From Procambarus clarkii (taxonomy: Eukaryota > Arthropoda > Malacostraca > Decapoda > Cambaridae): a DNA stretch of 64,000 nucleotides. The translations under genes and the position numbers were made by a program. Shown one piece after another: positions 9,465-36,592 of this stretch. The stretch covers positions 22,398,659-22,462,658 of the forward strand of contig NC_091175.1 of NCBI RefSeq assembly GCF_040958095.1. Reading direction: 5' to 3'. Under the pieces are notes generated by a model. The model saw nothing but the letters and a program-made list of their open reading frames with translations, did not search any database and was not told where the DNA came from. Position 1 is the first letter of the stretch, and the number at the start of each line of letters is the position of its first letter.

Positions 9465-12400
9465 CCTGTACCCTCCCCCTCTCCCCCACCACCCCAAGCC
9501 CTCCCTCCTCCACCAATCCCCCCGTGCCAGGTCCCCCCAGCTCCCACTCACCCCAGATCCCAAAGGTCCCCCCCAGAAAAGAAGCAGAAGAGAGTCAGTT
9601 TCAGGGTGATGTACTCGAACATAGATGGGATCACAAGCAAGACAAGTGAACTAAGGGAAAGAGCACAAGAAGTTAACCCAGATGTAATCGGACTCACTGA
9701 AACAAAACTCTCTGGAATCATAACGAATGCCGTGTTTCCCCAGGAGTATACAGTAATAAGGAAAGAGAGGGAAGGTAGAGGAGGAGGCGGAGTGGCCCTA
9801 CTCATGAGAAGGGAATGGAGTTTTAAGGAGATGGCCATCCCGGGCTGTGAGGAGTTCAGAGACTACATAGCAGGCACCATAACAATGGGAGGACCAAGAA
9901 TAGTAGTAGCAGTAATATACAACCCTCCACCAAATGACAGGAGACCCAGTCAAGAGTATGAAAACAACAACAAGGCAGTTAACACTATAATTGAGAGGGC
10001 AGCCTCTGCTGCCTGTAGAAATAGATCCCACCTGCTCATCATGGGCGACTTCAATCACGGAAAGATTGACTGGGAGAACAAGGAACCGCATGGAGGCGAG
10101 GATACGTGGAGAGCCAAACTATTGGAGGTGGTGACAAGCAACTTTTTAACGCAGCATGTCGGAGAACCCACAAGGATGAGAGGCAATGACGAACCAGCGA
10201 GACTCGACCTAGTCTTCACTCTGAACGACTCCGACATAAGAGAAATCGGTTTTGAGGACCCAGTAGGAATGAGCGACCACAGTGTACTGGTGTTTGAGTA
10301 CTTGATTGAAGAAGGGTTATTGAACTCGAGGAGGGATACCGAAACCAAAAGGTTAGCATACCGAAAGGGAAACTATGAGGGGATAAGAAAATTCCTAACA
10401 GATATAGCATGGGAAACAGAGCTCAGGGGAAAGACGGCCCAAGATATGATGGATTACATCACGCAGAAGTGCAAGGACGCAGCAAACAAGTTTGTCCCAG
10501 TCCAAAAGGAAAACAGAGAAATGAAGATGAGAAACCCATGGTTTAATCAAAGATGTAGGCTAGCTAAGCAGCAAAGTAAAAGGGCATGGAGAAACTATAG
10601 GAATAACAGGACACTGGAGAGCAGAGAAAGATACCAGAATGCCAGGAATGAATATGTCAGGATGAGAAGAGAGGCAGAAAGACAATACGAAAATGACATC
10701 GCAAGCAAGGCAAAGACTCAGCCTAAATTGTTGCATAGCCACATTAGGAGAAAAACAACAGTAAAGGAACAGGTTATGAGATTAAGGATAGGGGCGGAAG
10801 GATTCACTACAAATGACAAGGAAGTGTGTGAGGAATTGAATAAGAAATTCCAGGAGGTCTTCACCTTAGAACAAGGAGAAATTCCAGAGGTAAGTGAGGG
10901 AATAGCTAACCAGGAACCACTGGAAGAGTTTGAGATTACCAGTGGGGAAGTAAGGAAGTGTTTACTAGAGTTGGACGTGACGAAGGCTATAGGCCCAGAT
11001 GGAATCTCCCCTTGGGTTCTAAAGGAAGGAGCAAGAGAACTGAGCCTACCACTCTCCATAGTGTATAACAAATCACTGGCAACAGGGGAACTGCCAGATA
11101 CTTGGAAAGCAGCTAACGTAGTCCCGATATACAAGAAAGGGGATAGACAGGAGGCACTGAACTACAGGCCAGTGTCCCTAACCTGCATACCATGCAAGCT
11201 GATGGAGAAGATTGTGCGAAAAAAACTAGTGGAGCATCTGGAGCGAAGGAACTTTGTAACACAGCATCAACATGGGTTCAGGGATGGCAGGTCCTGCCTC
11301 ACAGGGTTACTTGAATTCTACGACCAGGCAACAAAAATAAGGCAAGAAAGAGAAGGGTGGGCAGACTGCATATTTTTGGATTGTCAGAAAGCCTTTGATA
11401 CAGTGCCACACAAGAGGCTAGTGCGAAAGTTGGAGATGCAGGCTGGAGTGAGAGGGAAGGTACTCCGGTGGATAGAGGAATACCTAAGCAACAGGAGACA
11501 ACGAGTCTGTGTGAGGGGTGAGGTCTCAGATTGGCGAGACGTCACAAGTGGAGTCCCGCAGGGGTCAGTCCTTGGACCTATACTGTTTCTGGTATATGTA
11601 AATGATCTCCCAGAGGGTATAGATTCGTTCCTCTCAATGTTTGCCGACGATGCAAAAATTATGAGGAGGATTGAAACAGAGGATGATAGTAGGAGGCTAC
11701 AAGATGACCTGGATAGACTGAGTGAATGGTCCAACAAATGGCTGTTGAAGTTCAACCCGAGTAAATGCAAAGTAATGAAACTAGGCAGTGGAAACAGGAG
11801 GCCAGGCACAGGATACAGAATAGGAGATGAAGTACTTAATGAAACAGACAGAGAGAAAGATCTAGGAGTTGATATCACACCAAACCTGTCTCCTGAAGCC
11901 CACATAAAGAGAATAACGTCTGCGGCATATGCGAGGCTGGCTAACATCAGAACGGCGTTCAGGAACCTGTGTAAGGAATCATTCAGAATCTTGTACACCA
12001 CATATGTAAGACCAATCCTGGAGTATGCGGCCCCAGCATGGAGCCCGTACCTTGTCAAGCACAAGACGAAGCTGGAAAAAGTCCAAAGGTATGCTACTAG
12101 ACTAGTCCCAGAACTAAGAGGCATGAGTTATGAGGAAAGGCTGCGGGAAATGCACCTCACGACACTGGAAGACAGAAGAGTAAGGGGGGACATGATCACA
12201 ACCTACAAAATCCTCAGGGGAATCGACCGGGTAAACAAGGACGAACTTTTCAACACTGGTGGGACGCGAACAAGGGGACACAGGTGGAAGCTGAGTACCC
12301 AAATGAGCCACAGAGACGTTAGAAAGAACTTTTTCAGTGTCAGAGTAGTTAGCAAATGGAATGCATTAGGAAGTGATGTGGTGGAGGCTGACTCCATTCA

Positions 12401-12530
12401 CAGTTTCAAATGTAGATATGATAGAGCCCAATAGGCTCAGGAATCTGTACACCAGTTGATTGACGGTTGAGAGGCGGGACCAAAGAGCCAGAGCTCAACC
12501 CCCGCAAGCACAATTAGGTGAGTACAATTA
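9465..12530 (+). mobile_element. CR1/Jockey-group LINE, copy 1, intact main ORF
   Basis: C-rich 5' leader, a 942-codon ORF, a short 3' UTR and the terminal motif GGTGAGTAC running into (AC)n. The same 3' end recurs at 8168, 12872, 13733, 14058 (inverted), 17220 (inverted), 18096, 28890 and 51262. A near-identical inverted copy lies at 14058-17078. The near-absence of decay suggests recent insertion or duplication. No upstream ORF1 is visible. Confidence 0.85.
9606..12434 (+). CDS. LINE endonuclease-reverse transcriptase, intact
   Basis: 942 codons; the ATG codons at 9609 and just after are plausible starts. Residues 1-220 are an exonuclease/endonuclease/phosphatase domain: LTETKL, IMGDFNHGKIDW and the catalytic SDHSVLVF. 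Residues about 470-750 are the RT: YRPVSLT, FLDCQKAFDTVPH, GVPQGSVLGP and FADDAK. The thumb follows, with IRTAFRNLCKESFR and YVRPILEYAAPAW. The C-terminus ends SIHSFKCRYDRAQ. No RNase H is present, which fits CR1/Jockey-group LINEs. Compared with the inverted copy there are only about seven amino-acid differences. It would nick target DNA and prime reverse transcription; whether it is expressed cannot be seen. Confidence 0.85.
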   Translation: MMYSNIDGITSKTSELRERAQEVNPDVIGLTETKLSGIITNAVFPQEYTVIRKEREGRGGGGVALLMRREWSFKEMAIPGCEEFRDYIAGTITMGGPRIVVAVIYNPPPNDRRPSQEYENNNKAVNTIIERAASAACRNRSHLLIMGDFNHGKIDWENKEPHGGEDTWRAKLLEVVTSNFLTQHVGEPTRMRGNDEPARLDLVFTLNDSDIREIGFEDPVGMSDHSVLVFEYLIEEGLLNSRRDTETKRLAYRKGNYEGIRKFLTDIAWETELRGKTAQDMMDYITQKCKDAANKFVPVQKENREMKMRNPWFNQRCRLAKQQSKRAWRNYRNNRTLESRERYQNARNEYVRMRREAERQYENDIASKAKTQPKLLHSHIRRKTTVKEQVMRLRIGAEGFTTNDKEVCEELNKKFQEVFTLEQGEIPEVSEGIANQEPLEEFEITSGEVRKCLLELDVTKAIGPDGISPWVLKEGARELSLPLSIVYNKSLATGELPDTWKAANVVPIYKKGDRQEALNYRPVSLTCIPCKLMEKIVRKKLVEHLERRNFVTQHQHGFRDGRSCLTGLLEFYDQATKIRQEREGWADCIFLDCQKAFDTVPHKRLVRKLEMQAGVRGKVLRWIEEYLSNRRQRVCVRGEVSDWRDVTSGVPQGSVLGPILFLVYVNDLPEGIDSFLSMFADDAKIMRRIETEDDSRRLQDDLDRLSEWSNKWLLKFNPSKCKVMKLGSGNRRPGTGYRIGDEVLNETDREKDLGVDITPNLSPEAHIKRITSAAYARLANIRTAFRNLCKESFRILYTTYVRPILEYAAPAWSPYLVKHKTKLEKVQRYATRLVPELRGMSYEERLREMHLTTLEDRRVRGDMITTYKILRGIDRVNKDELFNTGGTRTRGHRWKLSTQMSHRDVRKNFFSVRVVSKWNALGSDVVEADSIHSFKCRYDRAQ

Positions 12531-12534
12531 GGTG

Positions 12535-12537
<3 letters not shown>

Positions 12538-12616
<79 letters not shown>
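12538..12616. repeat. (AC)n microsatellite at a LINE 3' end
   Basis: About 39 AC units immediately following the CR1-like LINE terminus GGTGAGTAC. Confidence 0.95.
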
Positions 12617-12618
<2 letters not shown>

Positions 12619-12872
12619 ACACAGGTGGAAACTGAGTGCCCAAATGAGCCACAGAGATATTAGAAAGAACTTTTTTAGTGTCAGAGTGGTTGACAAATGG
12701 AATGCATTAGGGAGCAATGTGGTGGAGGCTGACTCCATACACAGTTTCAAGTGTAGATATGATAGAGCTCAATAGGCTCAGGAACCTGTACACCTGTTGA
12801 TTGACGGTTGAGAGGCGGGACCAAAGAGCCAGAGCTCAACCCCCGCAAGCACAACTAGGTGAGTACTCACTG
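12617..12872 (+). mobile_element. CR1-like LINE, 3'-end fragment
   Basis: GGACACAGGTGGAAACTGAG through CACAACTAGGTGAGTAC: the last ~60 codons plus 3' UTR of the same family. It is closer to the 27960-28890 copy than to copy 1 (GAGATATTAGAAAGAAC; TTGACAAATGG). Confidence 0.85.
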
Positions 12873-13500
12873 AATTACAAAGCCCGTCGAGAAACCACAA
12901 AATAACAATTAATGGTCTCCATTTGTTAGTGTGACCAGCGGGAGGATACTTAAACAAAGGAGAAGTTTTTGCTTTACTTACATAGGAAATTAAAGCTTAC
13001 ATTGAATGCTGTCTGTACAGATACACTTGGAGTCTCCCTTAAGTTACGTGCACTTAATAATCATTGTTATATGGAATCATGGCTCTACAACTGAAGATTT
13101 GCACAGCTCAATTCTACTGTATAAATGATTGGTAGCATAAATATGTGTGGGAGCTGCACTCTGTAAACCTCTACATATAATTTCAAAGTTCAATTTCAAA
13201 TCATTCAAGAATGCTCACTTATTGAAAGTACGTAATGATGAGTTGATGGCTCTGTTGCCTTGAATAGATTGACAATGTTTAAGGTATAAATAATTCAATT
13301 TACACCTATTGCTTAAGTAATTGGGATGATTTAAATATTTGTCATAAAACAGGTCACAGCTACATATGCCCGGTCAAGAATGTACACTCAATGCCATGTA
13401 CTAACAACAGAAAATTAAAGTACAACCATCAACTTCGCCAATCGCCAAATTAAATACAAATATTCAGGATGCAGGCGATGAGTCACAATAGCGTGGCTAA
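12873..13500. other. AT-rich sequence, nothing recognised
   Basis: No ORF or repeat that I can name. It may be intergenic sequence between copy B and copy C. Confidence 0.3.
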
Positions 13501-13506
13501 AGTAGG

Positions 13507-13658
13507 TTGACCAGACCACACACACTAGAAGGTGAAGGGACGACGACGTTTCGGCCCGTCCTGGACCATTCTCAAGTCGATTGAGACTTGAGAATGGTTC
13601 AGGACGGACCGAAACGTCGTCGTCCCTTCACCTTCTAGTGTGTGGTCTGGTCAACAAA
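13507..13658. repeat. Palindromic foldback element (ACGACGTTTCGG family)
   Basis: Two near-perfect arms of about 72 bp, GACCAGACCACACACACTAG...GACGACGTTTCGG and its reverse complement, meet near 13582. Related arms occur at 32050-32145, 45515-45665, 50500-50640 and 60120-60240. It is probably a non-autonomous element; no transposase is visible. Confidence 0.8.
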
Positions 13659-13671
13659 TATTTACACATCT

Positions 13672-13865
<194 letters not shown>

Positions 13866-13872
13866 CATACAC

Positions 13873-14056
13873 TAGGGCGCCTGGTGGCTGAGTGGACATC
13901 GCTCTGTATGCGTAGATCTAGGGACCCGGGATCGATCCCGGGGCCATGGCGGAAACAAATGGGTAGAATTTCTTTCACCTTGATACCCCTGTTACCTAGC
14001 AGTAAATAGGTACCTGGGAGTTAGACAGCTTCTACGGGTTGCTTCCTGTGTGTGTA
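13873..14056 (+). repeat. tRNA-derived SINE
   Basis: The tRNA-like head has an A-box region (CTGGTGGCTGAGTGGACA) and B box (GGATCGATCCC). The body AACAAATGGGTAGAATTTC...CTAGCAGTAAATAGGTACC is shared with 18100-18250, 18945-19190 and 51060-51170. Confidence 0.75.
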
Positions 14057-14144
14057 CTCACCTAATTGTGCTTGCGGGGGTTGAGCTCTGGCTCTTTGGT
14101 CCCGCCTCTCAACCGTCAATCAACTGGTGTACAGATTCCTGAGC

Positions 14145-15200
14145 CTATTGGGCTCTATCATATCTACATTTGAAACTGTGTATGGAGTCAGCCTCCACCA
14201 CATCACTTCCTAATGCATTCCATTTACTAACTACTCTGACACTGAAAAAGTTCTTTCTAATGTCTCTGTGGCTCATTTGGGTACTCAGCTTCCACCTGTG
14301 TCCCCTTGTTCGCGTCCCACCAGTGTTGAATAGTTCATCCTTGTTTACCCGGTCGATTCCCCTGAGGATTTTGTAGGTTGTGATCATGTCCCCCCTTACT
14401 CTTCTGTCTTCCAGTGTCGTAAGGTGCATTTCCCGCAGCCTTTCCTCATAACTCATGCCTCTTAGTTCTGGGACTAGTCTAGTAGCATACCTTTGGACTT
14501 TTTCCAGCTTCGTCTTGTGCTTGACAAGGTACGGGCTCCATGCTGGGGCCGCATACTCCAGGATTGGTCTTACATATGTGGTGTACAAGATTCTGAATGA
14601 TTCCTTACACAGGTTCCTGAACGCCGTTCTGTTAGCCAGCCTCGCATATGCCGCAGACGTTATTCTCTTTATGTGGGCTTCAGGAGACAGGTTTGGTGTG
14701 ATATCAACTCCTAGATCTTTCTCTCTGTCTGTTTCATTAAGTACTTCATCTCCTATTCTGTATTCTGTGCCTGTCCTCCTGTTTCCACTGCCTAGTTTCA
14801 TTACTTTGCATTTACTCGGGTTGAACTTCAACAGCCATTTGTTGGACCATTCACTCAGTCTATCCAGGTCATCTTGTAGCCTCCTACTATCATCCTCTGT
14901 TTCAATCCTCCTCATAATTTTTGCATCGTCGGCAAACATTGAGAGGAACGAATCTATACCCTCTGGGAGATCATTTACATATACCAGAAACAGTATAGGT
15001 CCAAGGACTGACCCCTGCGGGACTCCACTTGTGACGTCTCGCCAATCTGAGACCTCACCCCTCACACAGACTCGTTGTCTCCTGTTGCTTAGGTACTCCT
15101 CTATCCACCGGAGTACCTTTCCTCTCACTCCAGCCTGCATCTCCAACTTTCGCACTAGCCTCTTGTGTGGCACTGTATCAAAGGCTTTCTGACAATCCAA
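14145..15200 (-). pseudogene. LINE copy 2, RT and C-terminal frame
   Basis: 351 codons from DCQKAFDTVPH through FADDAK to the C-terminal CRYDRAQ. It would be continuous with the preceding part but for the 4-nt deletion. Confidence 0.8.
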
Positions 15201-16966
15201 AAATATGCAGTCTGCCCACCCTTCTCTTGCCTTATTTTTGTTGCCTGGTCGTAGAATTCAAGTAACCCTGTGAGGCAGGACCTGCCATCCCTGAACCCAT
15301 GTTGATGCTGTGTTACAAAGTTCCTTCGCTCCAGATGCTCCACTAGTTTTTTTCGCACAATCTTCTCCGTCAGCTTGCATGGTATGCAGGTTAGGGACAC
15401 TGGCCTGTAGTTCAGTGCCTCCTGTCTATCCCCTTTCTTGTATATCGGGACTACGTTAGCTGCTTTCCAAATATCTGGCAGTTCCCCTGTTGCCAGTGAT
15501 TTGTTATACACTATGGAGAGTGGTAGGCTCAGTTCTCTTGCTCCTTCCTTTAGAACCCAAGGGGAGATTCCATCTGGGCCTATAGCCTTCGTCACGTCCA
15601 ACTCTAGTAAACACTTCCTTACTTCCCCACTGGTAATCTCAAACTCTTCCAGTGGTTCCTGGTTAGCTATTCCCTCACTTACCTCTGGAATTTCTCCTTG
15701 CTCTAAGGTGAAGACCTCCTGGAATTTCTTATTCAATTCCTCACACACTTCCTTGTCATTTGTAGTGAATCCTTCCGCCCCTATCCTTAATCTCATAACC
15801 TGTTCCTTTACTGATGTTTTTCTCCTAATGTGACTATGCAACAATTTAGGCTGAGTCTTTGCCTTGCTTGCGATGTCATTTTCGTATTGTCTTTCTGCCT
15901 CTCTTCTCATCCTGACATATTCATTCCTGGCATTCTGGTATCTTTCTCTGCTCTCCAGTGTCCTGTTATTCCTATAGTTTCTCCATGCCCTTTTACTTTG
16001 CTGCTTAGCTAGCCTACATCTTTGATTAAACCATGGGTTTCTCATTTTCATTTCTCTGTTTTCCTTTTGGACTGGGACAAACTTGTTTGCTGCGTCCTTG
16101 CACTTCTGCGTGATGTAATCCATCATATCTTGGGCCGTCTTTCCCCTGAGCTCTGTTTCCCATGCTATATCTGTTAGGAATTTTCTTATCCCCTCATAGT
16201 TTCCCTTTCGGTATGCTAACCTTTTGGTTTCGGTATCCCTCCTCGAGTTCAATAACCCTTCTTCAATCAAGTACTCAAACACCAGTACACTGTGGTCGCT
16301 CATTCCTACTGGGTCCTCAAAACCGATTTCTCTTATGTCGGAGTCGTTCAGAGTGAAGACTAGGTCGAGTCTCGCTGGTTCGTCATTGCCTCTCATCCTT
16401 GTGGGTTCTCCGACATGCTGCGTTAAAAAGTTGCTTGTCACCACCTCCAATAGTTTGGCTCTCCACGTATCCTCACCTCCATGCGGTTCCTTGTTCTCCC
16501 AGTCAATCTTTCCGTGATTGAAGTCGCCCATGATGAGCAGGTGGGATCTATTTCTACAGGCAGCAGAGGCTGCCCTCTCAATTATAGTGTTAACTGCCTT
16601 GTTGTTGTTTTCATACTCTTGACTGGGTCTCCTGTCATTTGGTGGAGGGTTGTATATTACTGCTACTACTATTCTTGGTCCTCCCATTGTTATGGTGCCT
16701 GCTATGTAGTCTCTGAACTCCTCACAGCCCGGGATGGCCATCTCCTTAAAACTCCATTCCCTTCTCATGAGTAGGGCCACTCTGCCTCCTCCCCTACCTT
16801 CCCTCTCTTTCCTTATTACTGTATACTCCTGGGGAAACACGGCATTCGTTATGATTCCAGAGAGTTTTGTTTCAGTGAGTCCGATTACATCTGGGTTAAC
16901 TTCTTGTGCTCTTTCCCTTAGTTCACTTGTCTTGCTTGTGATCCCATCTATGTTCGAGTACATCAC
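15155..16966 (-). pseudogene. LINE copy 2, endonuclease and N-terminal RT frame
   Basis: 603-codon frame with the endonuclease motifs LTETKL, IMGDFNHGKIDW and SDHSVLVF, and RT blocks up to DGRSCLTGLLEFYDQ. It leaves frame at the 4-nt deletion near 15228; the last ~20 residues are out of frame and not genuine. Confidence 0.8.
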
Positions 16967-17073
16967 CCTGAAACTGACTCTCTTCTGCTTCTTTTCTGGG
17001 GGGGACCTTTGGGATCTGGGGTGAGTGGGAGCTGGGGGGACCTGGCACGGGGGGATTGGTGGAGGAGGGAGGG

Positions 17074-17965
<892 letters not shown>

Positions 17966-18011
17966 TTTACACACATTTTTTTTTTTTTTTTTGTGTGTGT
18001 GTGGAGAAAAA

Positions 18012-18096
18012 AAATGTTGATTGACAGTTGAGAGGCGGCCCGAAAGTGCAGAGCTCAAACCCCGCAAGCACAACTAGGTGAGTACACACACACACG
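18012..18096 (+). mobile_element. CR1-like LINE 3' tip plus (AC)n
   Basis: TTGATTGACAGTTGAGAGGC through CAACTAGGTGAGTACACAC. Preceded by a poly-T/GT stretch. Confidence 0.75.
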
Positions 18097-18099
18097 CTA

Positions 18100-18250
18100 G
18101 TGGGGCCTCGCGGTTGAGTGGACAGTGCTCGGGGGTCATAGTCCTGAAGGTCCGGGTTTGATTCCCGGCCGAGGCAAAAACAAATGGGCAGAGTTCCTTT
18201 TACCCTGATGCTCCTGTTAACCTAGCAGTAAATAGGTACCTGGGAGAATG
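18100..18250 (+). repeat. tRNA-derived SINE
   Basis: GGGGCCTCGCGGTTGAGTGG (A-box side), GGTTTGATTCCCGG (B box), then the shared body ending AAATAGGTACCTGGGAG. Confidence 0.75.
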
Positions 18251-18625
18251 AACAAATCCACAAGGGCTGTGACGAGGGTTCGAACCTACGTCCGAGAGCA
18301 TCCCAGACGCTGCCTTAATCGACTGACCTACGACGTGGTTAAAAGAATTGCAACCGGGAAATCATCCTGACCTACCACGGGTCCTGCAGCCTCTCCGAGA
18401 CACAAACCAGGGTTTTACACAATTCCCCCCATGCACCCGAGCTCTGCCAATAGGCTGTTTTACCTCTTCGCCCTTACTTCATTACACGCAGAAATCACCT
18501 CACCATATGCCGATTTATGATATTATGCCATAATCATATGTCGATTCGAAAACAACAACAACTTGCTATTGACGGTTGCAATTCTTTTAACCATGTCGTA
18601 GCTCAGTCGATATATGCAGATGTAC
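18246..18625. repeat. Foldback element with tRNA-like arms
   Basis: Arms of about 36 bp (TCGACTGACCTACGACGTGG near 18320 and GGTTGCAATTCTTTTAACCA near 18575) pair in reverse complement around a ~220-bp centre. A related short foldback is at 34640-34725 (GAACAAATCCACAAGGGCC). Confidence 0.6.
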
Positions 18626-18944
18626 CTAAATGTATCAATAAAAAAAAAGGAATGCTGGAAACCGTCCCTTATGTGTCGTCGTGGCCTCCATATCACCTCA
18701 GGTTGCACGTCTCCTGCTCTCCTTTTGGGGACGCCAGAAAACGTGATTTCTGCACGTAGCCATACGAGCCTGGGTCAAATACCACCAGAGGTCACAGATA
18801 AGTTGAAAGAAGGTTTGAACTTTTCGTTTTCCCGTTTGATCTTCTTTCAGGGAGGTGGCTCGGCACCGGTTTGACAAAAGATGCCTGGGATCGGTAGATC
18901 TTGGAAGTGTTCTCATGTGCTCTCTCGGAATATGGTTATCTTGA

Positions 18945-19190
18945 GAGGTTATCTTGAGTTGATTTCGGGGCTTTAGTGTCCCCGCGGCCCGGTCCTCGAC
19001 CAGGCCTCCACCCCCAGGAAGCAGCCCGTGACAGCTGACTAACTCCCAGGTACCTATTTACTGCTAGGTAACAGGGGCATTTAGGGTGAAAGAAACTTTG
19101 CCCATTTGTTTCTATCTCGTGCGGGAATCGAACCCGCGCCACAGAATTACGAGTCCTGCGCGCTATCCACCAGGCTACGAGGCCCCCCTT
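18945..19190 (-). repeat. tRNA-derived SINE, long copy
   Basis: On the minus strand: tRNA-like head GGGGCCTCGTAGCCTGGTGG, B box GGTTCGATTCCCG, shared body, and an extra 3' region (GGTCGAGGACCGGGCCGCGG). Confidence 0.75.
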
Positions 19191-19194
19191 GAGA

Positions 19195-19345
19195 ACGTGG
19201 TAATAAACATCAGAGGTCCACGACTCTTCAACCTCTTGCCTACAAATATAAGAAACGACGCCGGAGCTGCAGTGGAAGTTTTAAACTTTACTAGTTTCTG
19301 CTGGAGTTACCTGACCAACCCAGCTGCAATAAATATGTTGGCCTG
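19195..19345 (+). mobile_element. LINE ORF2 C-terminal fragment
   Basis: Encodes GPRLFNLLPTNIRNDAG and further residues, the type of sequence found at the C-terminus of RT proteins in several arthropod LINEs. The family cannot be named from so short a piece. Confidence 0.5.
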
Positions 19346-19484
19346 AAGGGTGCAAAAACAAACAGCCTCTCAGACCAGTCAGTGACAGGTTATCCCCAAA
19401 CAAAATAATTTTCTGATAATAACAGTGTCTGAGGAACAAGTAAGGGATCCTGTTAGTGTGTTTGGTAAACACACACTCGTGACA

Positions 19485-36228
<16,744 letters not shown>

Positions 36229-36592
36229 TACTGTGGCTCCCTCTCTATTGGTTGCTGGTTGTACAGTGTCTGGTGAGGTGGTATATGCAGGTGGTACTGA
36301 AAGGAACAGTGTTTAGCTGCGGTTCTCTGGGACGTAAATGTTGATATAATATTATATTGTCCCAAAACTAACTTTCAGTTTTATGAAATGTTTTCAACGT
36401 TACTCGGCAGCAGTGTTGCCCTGACAGCAGTTTGTTTTAGCTCGAACTTGTAAACAAATACGTAAAGGAGAGTGATTATGATATAAGCTTTGAAAGCTCG
36501 TGTTTATGGTCACGTTTATGTCTTCTGAAGCTCTTAACAATTGTAATGCGTCGCGGTCCTGCTTGTTATTTGTTCAAGCTTAGTAAGTGGTT
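36229..36592 (-). promoter_or_regulatory. 5' UTR / proximal flank of copy B
   Basis: The ~20 nt before the ATG match the same position in copy C (GGAGCCACA). Further sequence to the array edge has no recognised motif. Confidence 0.35.

Noticed and set aside
10055-12311. Minus-strand frames within the LINE (for example 11384-12124)
   Set aside because: Shadows of the 942-codon LINE ORF; the same shadows recur in the inverted copy.
18100-19190. Functional tRNA genes
   Set aside because: A- and B-box sequences are present but embedded in repeated SINE bodies; no complete cloverleaf was found.
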